Notes: generated by a model not told the origin, from the sequence alone. A DNA stretch of 64,000 nt from an uncultured Eubacteriales bacterium (GCA_902799045.1 CADBZH010000001.1:88554-152553), one strand, 5' to 3'; shown: positions 51,901-60,404, counted from the stretch's first letter. Program-made: numbers and translations.

Positions 51901-52650
51901 CGCGCCTTCATCAAGGCGGGCGCGGTGCCCGAGATCATGGTCATTCGCAACCTGACGGCCCGGGCGGTCGCGGAGTCTGTGACGGCCTTTGCCGAGGCCA
52001 TCGACCGCAGCCAGATCATATTCATCCCCGGCGGCTTCTCCGGCGGCGACGAGCCGGACGGCTCCGGCAAGTTCATCACGGCGTTCTTCCGCAACCCGCT
52101 GCTGCGGGAGCGGGTGCACGCGCTGCTGAACGAACGAGACGGCCTGATGGGCGGCATATGCAACGGCTTCCAGGCGCTGGTGAAGCTGGGCTTGGTGCCC
52201 TATGGCGAGATCCGCGAGGCCGACGATTGCACCGAGTGCACGCTGACCTTCAACGACATCGGCCGGCATCAGTCCCGCCTGGTGCGCACTCGCGTGGCCA
52301 GCAACAAGAGCCCCTGGCTGATGCACACCCGTGTGGGCGACGTGCATCTGGCGCCCATCTCCCACGGCGAGGGCAAGTTCATCGCCTCCGACGAGGTGAT
52401 CGCGCGCCTGGCCGCGAACGGGCAGGTCGCCACCCAGTATTGCGATGAAAAGGGCGATCCCACGATGGACATCCTGTGCAATCCCAACGGCTCCTGCAAC
52501 GCCATCGAGGGCATCACGTCTCCCGACGGCCGCGTGTTCGGCAAGATGGCGCACAGCGAGCGCGTGGGCTTCGACGTGCCGCTGTACGTGAACGTCCCCG
52601 GCAACTACGACAACGGCATGTTCCGCGGCGCGGTGGACTATTACAGGTAA
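48964..52650 (+). CDS. purL: Phosphoribosylformylglycinamidine synthase, single chain
   Basis: 1228 residues: both synthetase halves and the glutaminase in one chain, the clostridial version of large PurL. FKNETHNHPTEIEPFGGAAT is the ATP site, GAGGVSVAIGELADG follows, and the C-terminal amidotransferase has PVFPGTNCEYD and nucleophile Cys1066 in GGICNGFQAL. It converts FGAR to FGAM. Most Bacillota use separate PurS, PurQ and PurL, so absence of those genes here is consistent. It starts 1 base after the purD stop and closes the operon. Confidence 0.96.
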   Translation: MVYRIYAEKKPGFDHEAAALYEELKSFLGIEGLSGVRILNRYDVENIDPALFEQAVSNVFSEPMVDEVYRALPDYDGAIFAAEYLPGQFDQRADSAAQCIQLSAQCERPDVRTATVYILAGDLSAADVEAVKKHVINPVERREASLAEVETLRADYAIPTTVQTMTGFIDYTEAQLSDFIKRYGLAMDAADIAFCQTYFRGEHRDPTLTEIRMIDTYWSDHCRHTTFLTELGDVTFEDADVEAAYRRYLAVRGELNRSKPVCLMDIATIGAKYLKAKGLLTDLDESDEINACTIRMDVDVHGEQQKWLLLFKNETHNHPTEIEPFGGAATCIGGAIRDPLSGRGYVYQAMRITGAADPTRSVSETIPGKLPQRQLVTTAAAGYSSYGNQIGLATGLVEEIYHDGYAAKRMEIGAVVGAVPADVVRREVPAPGDVVILLGGRTGRDGCGGATGSSKAHTHESLETCGAEVQKGNAPEERKLQRLFRNEQAVRMIKRCNDFGAGGVSVAIGELADGLSIDLNAVPRKYEGLDGTELAISESQERMAVVLAAEDVDAFRALADSENLESTRVAVVTAEPRLVMHWNGAEIVNVSREFLNSNGAPKRTVAHVTGQDKSDAPVQTGFAEGMRAMASDLNLCSQRGLAERFDSTNGASSLLMPFGGARQLTPIQAMASRIPVEGGESDTASVMAYGFDPAVSEKSPWRGAYLAVVDSIARLVAAGNGTENVHLTFQEYFERMTGPDAWGKPLSALLGALEAQLDFGAAAIGGKDSMSGSFEDIHVPPTLVSFAVGVCPAKDIRSGEFKRAGSAIGWLKSDYRESGIPDPSSQKALFEKVTGLLRSGKAIAVYAVGKGGAAAAAFRMALGNGFGVAFDTDENLFDARYGSFLVEYADEADAEGVIGHVTRERVFALGGESVSADALEALYESRLNGVFPATVKKDFVSPTPCCFEAKDRVCPASPVAKPRVLIPVFPGTNCEYDTARAFIKAGAVPEIMVIRNLTARAVAESVTAFAEAIDRSQIIFIPGGFSGGDEPDGSGKFITAFFRNPLLRERVHALLNERDGLMGGICNGFQALVKLGLVPYGEIREADDCTECTLTFNDIGRHQSRLVRTRVASNKSPWLMHTRVGDVHLAPISHGEGKFIASDEVIARLAANGQVATQYCDEKGDPTMDILCNPNGSCNAIEGITSPDGRVFGKMAHSERVGFDVPLYVNVPGNYDNGMFRGAVDYYR

Positions 52651-52722
52651 AGGATGAAATAAAAAAAGGCCCTTCGCGGAGCTGGAGAGATTGGTATCAG
52701 GCAGCCTGTTGACGCTGCGCAA

Positions 52723-52790
52723 AGATCCTTCGCTCCGCTCAGGATGACAACGAGTGCGATTCATGTCATCCTGAGCGAAGCGAAGGATCT
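52723..52790. repeat. Palindromic repeat, family A
   Basis: AGATCCTTCGCTCCGCTCAG...GATGACA pairs with TGTCATCCTGAGCG...AGGATCT. It fills the gap between convergent purL and mutY, where no classical terminator is seen. Confidence 0.9.
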
Positions 52791-52815
52791 GTCCGTTTTG
52801 AGACATTCCCTTCCG

Positions 52816-53841
52816 TTATCCCCGGATCAGCTCCTCCGCGATCCCGCGATACACGCGCAGGGCGGAGGGGAAGGGGAGGGCGGCGAGGGCGCCTGAGTCG
52901 ACGGGGAGGAAGTCCTCGGGGAAGGATTCGCAGGACGCCGTCCAGCCCCGCATCCGCCAGACGCGGTGGGTGAACACGTGCCTGGCATCGGGCAGCCTGT
53001 CCAGGATCCTGACGCCTCCGAAGCCCTGCCGGGTCAATGCGTCCGACAACTCCGCCCGGTCAAAATGGCCGGGGACGGCGGCAAACTCATACAGCCCGCC
53101 CAGCAAGCCCTTCGGCCGTCGGTGCGCCAGCAGCTTGTCGCCGGCGAACACCAGCAGGATTGACCAGTCCTCCTCCTTCTTCGGAACCGGCGCGCTCTTG
53201 TGGGGGAAATCCTCCTGCGCTTCTTCCTTCAGCGCCTCGCAGTGCGCCGCCACGGGGCAGTCTCCGCAGTGGGGCCGCTTTGGCAGGCAGACGGACGCGC
53301 CCAGGTCCATCAGCGCCTGGTTGTAGTCGCCGGGGCGCTCCCTGGAGATCAGCCCGGTCGCCGGTTCGAGGAGGTCGAAGGGCGTGCGCAGCGCTTCCTC
53401 CCAGGCCAGCACCCGGGAGAGCACCCGCGCCTGGTTGCCGTCCAGCGCCGGCACCGGTTCGCCGTAGGCGATGGAGGCGATGGCGTTCGCGGCGTAGGGA
53501 CCGATGCCCGGCAACTGCCTCAGCCCCGCGGCATCCGTGGGAAACGCGCCGTCGCGCCCGTTCGCAACCGCCTTCGCCGCGGCGTGCAGGTTCCGCGCCC
53601 GGGAGTAATAGCCCAGCCCCTCCCACAGCTTCAGCACGGACTCCTCGTCCGCCGCCGCCAGCGCGAACACGTCCGGGAAGCGCTCGAGGAATCGGGCGTA
53701 GTAGCCCTTCACGGTCTGCGTCTGGGTCTGCTGCAGCATGATCTCGCTCAGCCAGATGCGATAGGGATCGCGCTCGCCCCGCCAGGGCAGGGTGCGGGCG
53801 TTGGCGTCATACCAGGTCAAAAGATCATTGGCAAAGCTCAT
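52816..53841 (-). CDS. mutY: A/G-specific adenine DNA glycosylase
   Basis: 341 residues. Catalytic Glu is in LSEIMLQQTQTQ, the helix-hairpin-helix reads LRQLPGIGPYAANAI, Asp in ALMDLGASVC, and the [4Fe-4S] cysteines follow the C-x6-C-x2-C-x5-C pattern (CLPKRPHCGDCPVAAHC). The C-terminal domain is NUDIX-like and recognises 8-oxoG. It removes adenine mispaired with 8-oxoguanine. Single gene, convergent with purL. Confidence 0.95.
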   Translation of the reverse strand: MSFANDLLTWYDANARTLPWRGERDPYRIWLSEIMLQQTQTQTVKGYYARFLERFPDVFALAAADEESVLKLWEGLGYYSRARNLHAAAKAVANGRDGAFPTDAAGLRQLPGIGPYAANAIASIAYGEPVPALDGNQARVLSRVLAWEEALRTPFDLLEPATGLISRERPGDYNQALMDLGASVCLPKRPHCGDCPVAAHCEALKEEAQEDFPHKSAPVPKKEEDWSILLVFAGDKLLAHRRPKGLLGGLYEFAAVPGHFDRAELSDALTRQGFGGVRILDRLPDARHVFTHRVWRMRGWTASCESFPEDFLPVDSGALAALPFPSALRVYRGIAEELIRG

Positions 53842-53860
53842 CGATGATCACCCATAAAAC

Positions 53861-53884
53861 AGCGCCGCGCATAGGCACGGCGCT
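53861..53884 (-). terminator. Terminator of the CapA-like gene
   Basis: On the minus strand AGCGCCG and CGGCGCT enclose a 10-base loop, followed by GTTTT. It lies 17 bases after the CapA-like stop. Confidence 0.7.
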
Positions 53885-53901
53885 GAGGTTTGTCTGTTGG
53901 T

Positions 53902-55215
53902 TTATTCCGCCGCGACGGTGGCGACATCGGTGCCCATCACCTTCTGGACGTCGGCCCAGACCTGGCGCATGCGCGCGGCATCGGCGTAGGCCATGCCCTC
54001 CGGCTCGGTGTCCAGCCACTGGCCCACGGCCAGGGTGTGATAGTCATACTTGCCGTCCTCGGTCTCGGCGCGCCACACGAAGGTGGGGATGTAGACGGGG
54101 CTGGTGATGATGAACTTGCCGTATTCCTCCGTCTCCTGGATGGTGAACTGGAAGATCACGCCGTTGTCATACTGGCCGTACTGGTCGGACAGGAAGTTGC
54201 CCGTCGCGCCCAGGCACAGCGTGCGGCGCACGTTGCCGTCGGCATCCTTGTTTTCCAGCCACATCGCGGGCTGTACCACGTGCGGGTTGTAGCCGATGAT
54301 CACGTCCACGCCCCACTCGGCCAGCTTCTTGGCGATCTGCACCTCGGTCTCGGTGGGGCTCTGCTTCAGCATCTCGCCCCAGCTGCAATAGGCCACGATC
54401 ACGTCGGCGCCGGCGGCGCGGGCGTTCTCGATATCCTTCTTCGCGTTGGACTTGGAGATCAGGTTCACGCCGTATTCGGTCGCGGCGGGATCGGCGTTCT
54501 TCTCGTTGCCGTTCAGGCTCTCGGTGTAGGCCAGGAAGGCCACGTTGATGCCGTTCAGCTCCCGAATGACGGGGGTGGAGCGCTCCTCGGCGGAGGCCGC
54601 CGCGCCCACATAGTCCATGCCCTCGCTCTGGCAGTTGGCCACCGTTGCCTGCAGCTCGGCCCAGCCGCCGTCCAGGGCGTGGTCGTTCGCCAGCATCAGC
54701 ATGTCGACGCCGCAATCCTTCAGCGCGCCGATCAGCGCGGGCGGTGTCACCATCTTGGTGGTGCCGGAATACTCGGTGGTGCCGCCGAGGGTGCCCTCGA
54801 CGTCGGCCACGGTGTAGTCCGCGTCGCCGATGACGTCGGCGATTTCAGAGAACATGCCGCTGAAATCGAAGGTATTTTCGCTCACGGCGGCGCGCAGCAG
54901 GTTCTGCTGCATGGCGATCTCGCCCAGCGAGCGAATGGTGGCGCTGCGGGGCTCGGGCTGCGGCGTGGGCGTGGGCACCGGCGTGGGCGTGGGCGCCGGC
55001 GTGGCCTCCAGGCCGCCTTCCGCGCCGTCAGTCGCGACGGGCGCGTCCGGGATCACGCTGGAAACCGTGGCGTCCGGACTGCCGCCGAACGGATGGAACA
55101 CCACCAGCACGATCGCCGCAATGAGGATCACCAGCAGCGCGGCCAGCACCGCGATGCCCAGCGGCGTGATGCGATAATTCCCGATACGAATGCCTTTTGC
55201 GGGTTTGTTGGACAT
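53902..55215 (-). CDS. CapA-like (poly-gamma-glutamate synthesis) metallophosphatase-fold protein
   Basis: 437 residues. A basic N-terminus, one membrane helix (about 20-42: ITPLGIAVLAALLVILIAAI), a Pro/Thr-rich linker (TPAPTPTPVPTPT) and an extracellular CapA domain. Domain motifs seen are YTVADVEGTLGG, LMLANDHALDGG and IIGYNPHVVQP. In CapA proteins the usual first motif is GDxxx; here it reads LGEIAMQQ. It may take part in polymer export or wall modification; poly-gamma-glutamate itself is not implied, since no capBC are present. GGAGGG precedes the ATG at 55215. Divergent from the Cys/His-module gene. Confidence 0.85.
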   Translation of the reverse strand: MSNKPAKGIRIGNYRITPLGIAVLAALLVILIAAIVLVVFHPFGGSPDATVSSVIPDAPVATDGAEGGLEATPAPTPTPVPTPTPQPEPRSATIRSLGEIAMQQNLLRAAVSENTFDFSGMFSEIADVIGDADYTVADVEGTLGGTTEYSGTTKMVTPPALIGALKDCGVDMLMLANDHALDGGWAELQATVANCQSEGMDYVGAAASAEERSTPVIRELNGINVAFLAYTESLNGNEKNADPAATEYGVNLISKSNAKKDIENARAAGADVIVAYCSWGEMLKQSPTETEVQIAKKLAEWGVDVIIGYNPHVVQPAMWLENKDADGNVRRTLCLGATGNFLSDQYGQYDNGVIFQFTIQETEEYGKFIITSPVYIPTFVWRAETEDGKYDYHTLAVGQWLDTEPEGMAYADAARMRQVWADVQKVMGTDVATVAAE

Positions 55216-55277
55216 ATTGCTTCCCTCCATGGATCTGCCTCGCGCACAGGCGCAAGGCTCCACTTCTTAATATCGGT

Positions 55278-55306
55278 ATTATAGCACACGACCCGATTTG
55301 AGGCAA
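55278..55306 (-). promoter_or_regulatory. Promoter of the CapA-like gene
   Basis: Minus strand: TTGCCT (55301-55306), 17 bp, perfect TATAAT (55278-55283). It lies at one side of a strongly AT-rich divergent region (about 55305-55415) in which I see no further gene. Confidence 0.7.
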
Positions 55307-55411
55307 TGGAAGAATTTGATTTTTTGGTATATTTTTTGCAATAATATTTCTATATATGAATTTCTATTAATTAAGAATGTGACAAAATTTCATTTTTTTA
55401 TTCCGAAACGA

Positions 55412-55440
55412 TTGACAGCTTGGCACATATGATGTATGCT
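55412..55440 (+). promoter_or_regulatory. Promoter of the 13-module Cys/His protein
   Basis: Perfect TTGACA (55412-55417), 17 bp, TATGCT (55435-55440). The leader to the chosen start is about 88 nt. Confidence 0.7.
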
Positions 55441-55534
55441 TGTAATGGCATTAAGTAGTTATCGGGCGGTCTTTGCCATTAGCCAAAAAACGGCGCGCCC
55501 GCAATCCCTTTCGATGCGTAAGGTGGTACATACT

Positions 55535-58500
55535 ATGGCGACACACGCTTTGGGAAATTTGAAATTCAATCTGTCGGACAAGGGCTTAGCCTGGCGGATG
55601 GGGGATGGGAAGGTCCATCGCCTGTTCGGCGGCAAGCAGGCCCCGGCGGATGATGAATATGTGGAGAGCATCGATCCTGATGGCGAGGAAGGCTACCAGG
55701 ACGCTTACGATGCCCAGGATTCCGATTATTCGGACGATTATGAATATGAGGATCACGCCGACGACGGCTACGACGCTGACGGCTATGACGACGACGGCTA
55801 CGGCGAGGACGACGGCTACGACGATCCCGGCTACGACGACGGCGATTATGACGACGATCGCTATGACGACGATGACGGATATGTCAACGACGGCTACGAC
55901 GACGGGTATGACAGCGACGAAGGCTATGACGACGAAGGCTATGACGATCGCTATTCCGACGTGGACGCCGACGATTACCAGGAGGACGCCTACGACGACG
56001 AGCAGGGCGGCCTGATGCGCTATGTGGACGAGAATGACTGGGTCACGTACCTGCTGCTTTTCCTGTTCCCGCCGCTGGGCATCTACCTGCTCTGGCGCAG
56101 GAACCGCCTCGAGAAGCCCGTGCGCTGGGGCCTGACCGCCGCGTCCGCCATCTGGTTCGTGGTGGCGCTGATCCTGCTGCTGCGCGGCCTGTTCGGCGGC
56201 ACCGGCGACGCGCAGACCCAGCCCAACATCACCATCCCGCCGGTCCAGGTGGAGGTCACCGCCGCGCCGGTCGCGGACGACGTCACCTCCATCGACCTCG
56301 GCGGCGACACCCAGACGGACGATACCGTGGATACGGTCGATACCTCCGACACGGCCGACACCGGCGATACCGCCACGGACTTCGGCGGCCTGACCGGCGC
56401 CGATACCGACGTGGAGCCCACGGCCACGCCGCTGGCCTCCAGCGCCAACGGCTCCAACGCCAACACCGCCAGCTACGTCTGGAGTCCGGCCTCCGGCCTC
56501 TACTACCACTCCACCAACACCTGCCCCTCCATCGAGGACGGCGTGCAGGTCTGGCAGGTCACCAAGGAGATCGCGGAGAACAGCCGCCACCAGTCGCCCT
56601 GCCCGGATTGCATCGGCGGCGGCACCACCACCACCTATTATGCCAGGCCGGACGGCAAGTACTATCACTCCGACCAGACCTGCAGCAACATGAAGAACGC
56701 CCAGATCTACACGCTGGAGGCGGCGCAGAACGAGGGCAAGGAAGCCTGTCCGGTCTGCGTGCTGAAGACCCAGACCAGCCTTGATCCGGCCACCAATGCC
56801 GGCGTGCAGTTCGTCAGCTCCGGCACCACCGACAAGAGCGGCATCGAGGTCTACGCCACCAAGGGCGGCGAGCACTTCCATGTGAAGAGCGACTGCTCCG
56901 GCATGCAGGGAGCCAGCAAGGGCTCGCTGAAGGACGCGCTGCTGGCGGGCAAGACGGCCTGCCCGAAGTGCTGCCCGACGGCGGGGAACAAGGTGTACTG
57001 CCGCTCCGACAGCAAGAGCTATCACGTGGACCCGAACTGCCAGGGCATGAAGAACGCCAAGCAGATCACGCTGGCGGAGGCCATGGTGCTCGGCAAGGAG
57101 AAGTGCGACGTCTGCATCGGCAGCGCCAGCGCCTCGATCTCGGAGAACGCGTCCGGCGCGGAGAGCGGCAAGACCGTGTCCCTCACCAGCGCCACCGGCG
57201 ACAAGGTGAAGGTCTACGCCACCCAGAACGGCACCTACTACCACACCAACAGCGTCTGCTCCGGCATGAAGGACGCCCAGCTCTACACGCTGAAGGCCAT
57301 GCTCCAGGCCGGCAAGAAGGCCTGTCCCACCTGCGCCTCCGCGGCGAACACCAAGGTCTACGCGGCCAAGGGCGGCAAGTACTACCACTCCTACGCCACC
57401 TGCTCCGACATGACGAACGCCACCAGCGGCACGCTGGCCGAGGCGCTGGCGGCGGGGCTGAAGCGCTGCACGAAGTGCTGGGACAAGTCCGGCAACGCCG
57501 TGAAGGCCTCCACCCAGACGGCCTCCGCCAAGACCGGCAGCTCAGCCACCGCGACCAGCGCGTCCGCCTCTTCCTCCGCATCAGGCAGCCAGACGGCCAC
57601 CACCGCCAAGCAGCAGAAGGCCACCACGGCGGCCAGCAAGGCCACCGCGAGCAACACCTACGTCTACGCCACGAAGGACGGACACTATTATCACCTGAGC
57701 AGCAGCTGCGGCGGCATGACCGGCGCCAGCCGCGTGACGCTGAAGAAGGCCATCAACGCCGGCAAGACCGCCTGCCCGATATGCGCCTCCACGGCCAATC
57801 GCACGGTCTATTCCACGTCGAAGGGCGATCACTATCACGCGGCGAGCGTGTGCGTGCCCTCCGGCATGAAGAACGGCACCAAGCGCAAGCTCTCCGAGGC
57901 GCTGATGCTGGGCCAGACGGCCTGCCCCCACTGCCTGAGCAGCAAGAAGGCGGCCCAGACCGCCCAGAAGACCGCCGAGGCGGTGCAGGAAGCCGTGCAG
58001 ACCGCCGTGCGCACCGGCACCAACTACAAGTCCGGCAAGTCCGGCGTGCGGGTGTACGCCAGCCTGACCGGGAAGTATTATCACACCAAGAGCAACTGTC
58101 CGAACCTGTCCGGCACTGCCAACCGCGTGTCGTTGGAGACGGCCCTGAACTACGGCAAGGCCGCCTGCCCGGAGTGCGCTTCCACGGCCACGCGCACGGT
58201 GTACGCCACCCGGGGCGGCAAGTATTATCACGCCAGCAAGGCCTGCGCCGGCACCGGCGCCCGGAAGGGGACGCTGGCCTCGGCCCTCGCCTACGGGCTG
58301 GACCCCTGCCCGAACTGCGTGACCCACACCGCGACGGTCACCTCCTCCGGCCTCTACCAGAGCGGCACCTCCGGCATCAAGGTCTACGCCACGGCGGGCA
58401 GCAAGTACTACCACGCCAACAGCACCTGCTCCGGCCTCACCGGCGCAAGCCGCGTGTCCCTGGAGACGGCGCTGAACTATGGCAAGAAGGCCTGCCCGGT

Positions 58501-58909
58501 CTGCCTGGCCGCGGCCAACCACAAGGTCTACGCGGTGCCCGGCGGCGATTACTACCACGCCTACAAGGCCCACGCCGGGTCCGGCGCCATCGCCGGCACG
58601 CTGGCCACGGCCCGCGCCATCGGCCTGAAGGCCTGCCCCACGTGCGCCAAGGCGCTGGCGGGCCAGTTGAATCCGGACAACGGCGGCGAACCGGACGCGC
58701 CGGTCTCCACGGAGTACTATCCGGGCCTGCCGGATTCCAGCGTCTACATCGACATCGGCAGCGCCAACAGCTACTATCACCTCGGCGCGAAGTGCTCCCA
58801 GGCGAAGTTCTCCGGCGGCACGAAGGTGACGTTGAAGTACGCCATCGACTGGGACTACAAGGCCTGTCCCTATTGCAACCCGCCGACCAGCGTCTATACC
58901 GGCACCTGA
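55535..58909 (+). CDS. Membrane-anchored protein with 13 tandem Cys/His modules, function unknown
   Basis: 1124 residues. Residues ~1-168 are an acidic tail packed with Asp and Tyr (GYDDDGYGEDDGYDD type). Two hydrophobic helices follow (about 169-188 and 199-222) with a basic loop RRNRLEKPVR between, then a Thr/Asp linker. From about residue 310 to the end come 13 modules of roughly 45-50 residues with the pattern VYAxxxGxYYHxxxxCxGMxxAxxxTLxxAxxxGKxACPxC. One His and three Cys per module suggest zinc binding, like the single C-terminal modules on some nucleases and MBL-fold proteins. In module 12 the first Cys is His. By the positive-inside rule the modules are outside the cell. The start follows AAGGTGG. 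The gene stands alone, divergent from the CapA-like gene. Confidence 0.85.
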   Translation: MATHALGNLKFNLSDKGLAWRMGDGKVHRLFGGKQAPADDEYVESIDPDGEEGYQDAYDAQDSDYSDDYEYEDHADDGYDADGYDDDGYGEDDGYDDPGYDDGDYDDDRYDDDDGYVNDGYDDGYDSDEGYDDEGYDDRYSDVDADDYQEDAYDDEQGGLMRYVDENDWVTYLLLFLFPPLGIYLLWRRNRLEKPVRWGLTAASAIWFVVALILLLRGLFGGTGDAQTQPNITIPPVQVEVTAAPVADDVTSIDLGGDTQTDDTVDTVDTSDTADTGDTATDFGGLTGADTDVEPTATPLASSANGSNANTASYVWSPASGLYYHSTNTCPSIEDGVQVWQVTKEIAENSRHQSPCPDCIGGGTTTTYYARPDGKYYHSDQTCSNMKNAQIYTLEAAQNEGKEACPVCVLKTQTSLDPATNAGVQFVSSGTTDKSGIEVYATKGGEHFHVKSDCSGMQGASKGSLKDALLAGKTACPKCCPTAGNKVYCRSDSKSYHVDPNCQGMKNAKQITLAEAMVLGKEKCDVCIGSASASISENASGAESGKTVSLTSATGDKVKVYATQNGTYYHTNSVCSGMKDAQLYTLKAMLQAGKKACPTCASAANTKVYAAKGGKYYHSYATCSDMTNATSGTLAEALAAGLKRCTKCWDKSGNAVKASTQTASAKTGSSATATSASASSSASGSQTATTAKQQKATTAASKATASNTYVYATKDGHYYHLSSSCGGMTGASRVTLKKAINAGKTACPICASTANRTVYSTSKGDHYHAASVCVPSGMKNGTKRKLSEALMLGQTACPHCLSSKKAAQTAQKTAEAVQEAVQTAVRTGTNYKSGKSGVRVYASLTGKYYHTKSNCPNLSGTANRVSLETALNYGKAACPECASTATRTVYATRGGKYYHASKACAGTGARKGTLASALAYGLDPCPNCVTHTATVTSSGLYQSGTSGIKVYATAGSKYYHANSTCSGLTGASRVSLETALNYGKKACPVCLAAANHKVYAVPGGDYYHAYKAHAGSGAIAGTLATARAIGLKACPTCAKALAGQLNPDNGGEPDAPVSTEYYPGLPDSSVYIDIGSANSYYHLGAKCSQAKFSGGTKVTLKYAIDWDYKACPYCNPPTSVYTGT
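56487..58885 (+). repeat. Thirteen tandem module-coding repeats
   Basis: Each unit codes YYH or a variant (HFH, SYH, HYH), then Cys 5 residues later, then a TLxxA helix, then CPxC. Most modules come in close pairs joined by a short AxxN/T linker, with longer Ser/Thr/Ala linkers after modules 2, 4, 6, 8, 10 and 12, so the array may have grown by duplicating a two-module unit. The linkers differ in length and sequence, which argues against very recent duplication. Confidence 0.85.
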
Positions 58910-58928
58910 GAAAGCATCCGGTTCACGA

Positions 58929-58958
58929 GGGGATTCCCCGCCATCGCGGGGAATCCCC
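58929..58958. repeat. Perfect hairpin before galK
   Basis: GGGGATTCCCCGC (58929-58941), loop CATC, and the perfect complement (58946-58958). It is followed by CTTATAAT, not a T run. A related GGGGAATCCCCGC text occurs at 60380-60392 after galK, so the two hairpins flank that gene. Confidence 0.7.
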
Positions 58959-58970
58959 CTTATAATGGGC

Positions 58971-58999
58971 TTGCAAAACGGGCACGAATCGGGTACAAT
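58971..58999 (+). promoter_or_regulatory. Promoter of galK
   Basis: TTGCAA (58971-58976), 17 bp, TACAAT (58994-58999). Confidence 0.65.
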
Positions 59000-59060
59000 A
59001 CATTATAGAAAAATATGGCCGAAAGCGCCGACGGCGCCGAGGCCCAGGGGGGCAGATATC

Positions 59061-60308
59061 ATGGATGTCAGGGCTTTGTTTGAACGCAATCGGGCGCGGC
59101 TGGACGCGCTGTACGCCGGCGTAGATCAGCTGGAGCGCTATCAGAAGCTGGCGGACGATTTCCGCGCCCAATTCGGCCGGGAGCCGGAGCTGTTCGTTTC
59201 CGCGCCGGGACGCACCGAGGTGGTGGGCAATCACACCGACCACCAGAACGGCAGGGTGCTGGCCGCGGCGGTGAACCTGGACACCGTGGCCGCCGTCGCG
59301 CCGAGGGACGACGGACGCGTGGTGCTGTATTCCGCGGGCTACGACAAGCCCTTTGACGTGGATATCACCGATACCGCCGTGCGCGAGGACGAGAAGGAAA
59401 CCACCTTCGCGCTGATCCGCGGCGTGGCGGCGCGGCTCGGCCAGCTGGGCTACCGGGTGGGCGGCTTTGACGCCAGCGTCACCAGCACCGTGTTCAAGGG
59501 CAGCGGCCTGTCCTCCTCCGCGGCGCTGGAGGTCATGCTGGTCGGTGCGTTCGACGCGCTGTACAACGGCTGGGTGATCGACCCGCAGGAGAACGCCCGC
59601 GTCAGCCAGTATGCCGAGAACGTCTATTTCGGCAAGCCCAGCGGCCTGATGGACCAGATGGCCAGCGCCGTGGGCGGCCTCTCCATCCAGGATTTCGGCC
59701 AGACTCCCACCGGCGTCGAGGCCATCGGCTATGACTTCGCCGCGAAGGGCTACGCCGTGTGCGTGGTCAGCTGCGGCGGCGACCACGGCAACCTCACCCA
59801 CGAGTACGCCGCCATTCCCGCCGAGATGAAGGCCGTGGCGAAGGCCATGGGTCGCGAGCTGCTGCAGGACGTGACGCCGGACGAGCTGTTTACGGCCCTG
59901 CCGAAGCTGAAGAACGCGGTGCCGGATCGGGCGATCCTGCGCGCCTTCCACTTCGTGGACGACACGCGCCGCGCCCGGGAGGCCGCCGACGCCCTGAAGC
60001 GCGACGACCTGAACGGCTTCTTTGACGCCGTGATTCGCGCCGGAGACAGCAGCTGGGAGCTGCTGCAAAACCTGTACGTCGCCAGCGGCGACAACCAGGA
60101 GATCCCCCTGGCGCTGGAGATGAGCCGCCGGATGCTGGCGGGCCGCGGCGCCTGGCGCAACCACGGCGGCGGCTTCGCGGGCACCATACTGGCCTTCGTG
60201 CCCTTTGACGTCCTGGACGCCTATCGCGCCGCCATGGACGGCGTGTTCGGCGCGAACGCCACCACCGTGCTGGCCATCCGCCCGGAGGGCGTGGCCTGGA
60301 TCAAGTGA
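59061..60308 (+). CDS. galK: Galactokinase
   Basis: 415 residues of the GHMP family. APGRTEVVGNHTDHQNG is the galactokinase signature (with Thr where many have Asn/Glu-His), FKGSGLSSSAALEVML the ATP loop, and NHGGGFAGTILAFV the C-terminal motif. It phosphorylates galactose at C1. No galT or galE is adjacent, so the rest of the Leloir pathway is elsewhere. The ATG at 59061 is preceded by GGGGGG; upstream in-frame codons lie across the promoter. Confidence 0.9.
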   Translation: MDVRALFERNRARLDALYAGVDQLERYQKLADDFRAQFGREPELFVSAPGRTEVVGNHTDHQNGRVLAAAVNLDTVAAVAPRDDGRVVLYSAGYDKPFDVDITDTAVREDEKETTFALIRGVAARLGQLGYRVGGFDASVTSTVFKGSGLSSSAALEVMLVGAFDALYNGWVIDPQENARVSQYAENVYFGKPSGLMDQMASAVGGLSIQDFGQTPTGVEAIGYDFAAKGYAVCVVSCGGDHGNLTHEYAAIPAEMKAVAKAMGRELLQDVTPDELFTALPKLKNAVPDRAILRAFHFVDDTRRAREAADALKRDDLNGFFDAVIRAGDSSWELLQNLYVASGDNQEIPLALEMSRRMLAGRGAWRNHGGGFAGTILAFVPFDVLDAYRAAMDGVFGANATTVLAIRPEGVAWIK

Positions 60309-60362
60309 GCTATTTCCGGAGCCCTTTCCATGGGACAGCATCGCAAAGCCGCCGCCGCTCTT

Positions 60363-60404
60363 GCTTCCCCACCGCAGTGGGGAATCCCCGCGAAGCGGGG
60401 GACA
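60363..60404. repeat. Double hairpin after galK
   Basis: TTCCCCAC-CGCA-GTGGGGAA is followed at once by CCCCGC-GAA-GCGGGG. It lies in the 152-bp gap before tsaE and may terminate galK. No clear promoter for tsaE is seen downstream. Confidence 0.6.

Noticed and set aside
48844-52806. A 1320-residue open frame opposite purL
   Set aside because: Same shadow effect: low-complexity Ala/Gly/His/Leu text opposite a clear purL.
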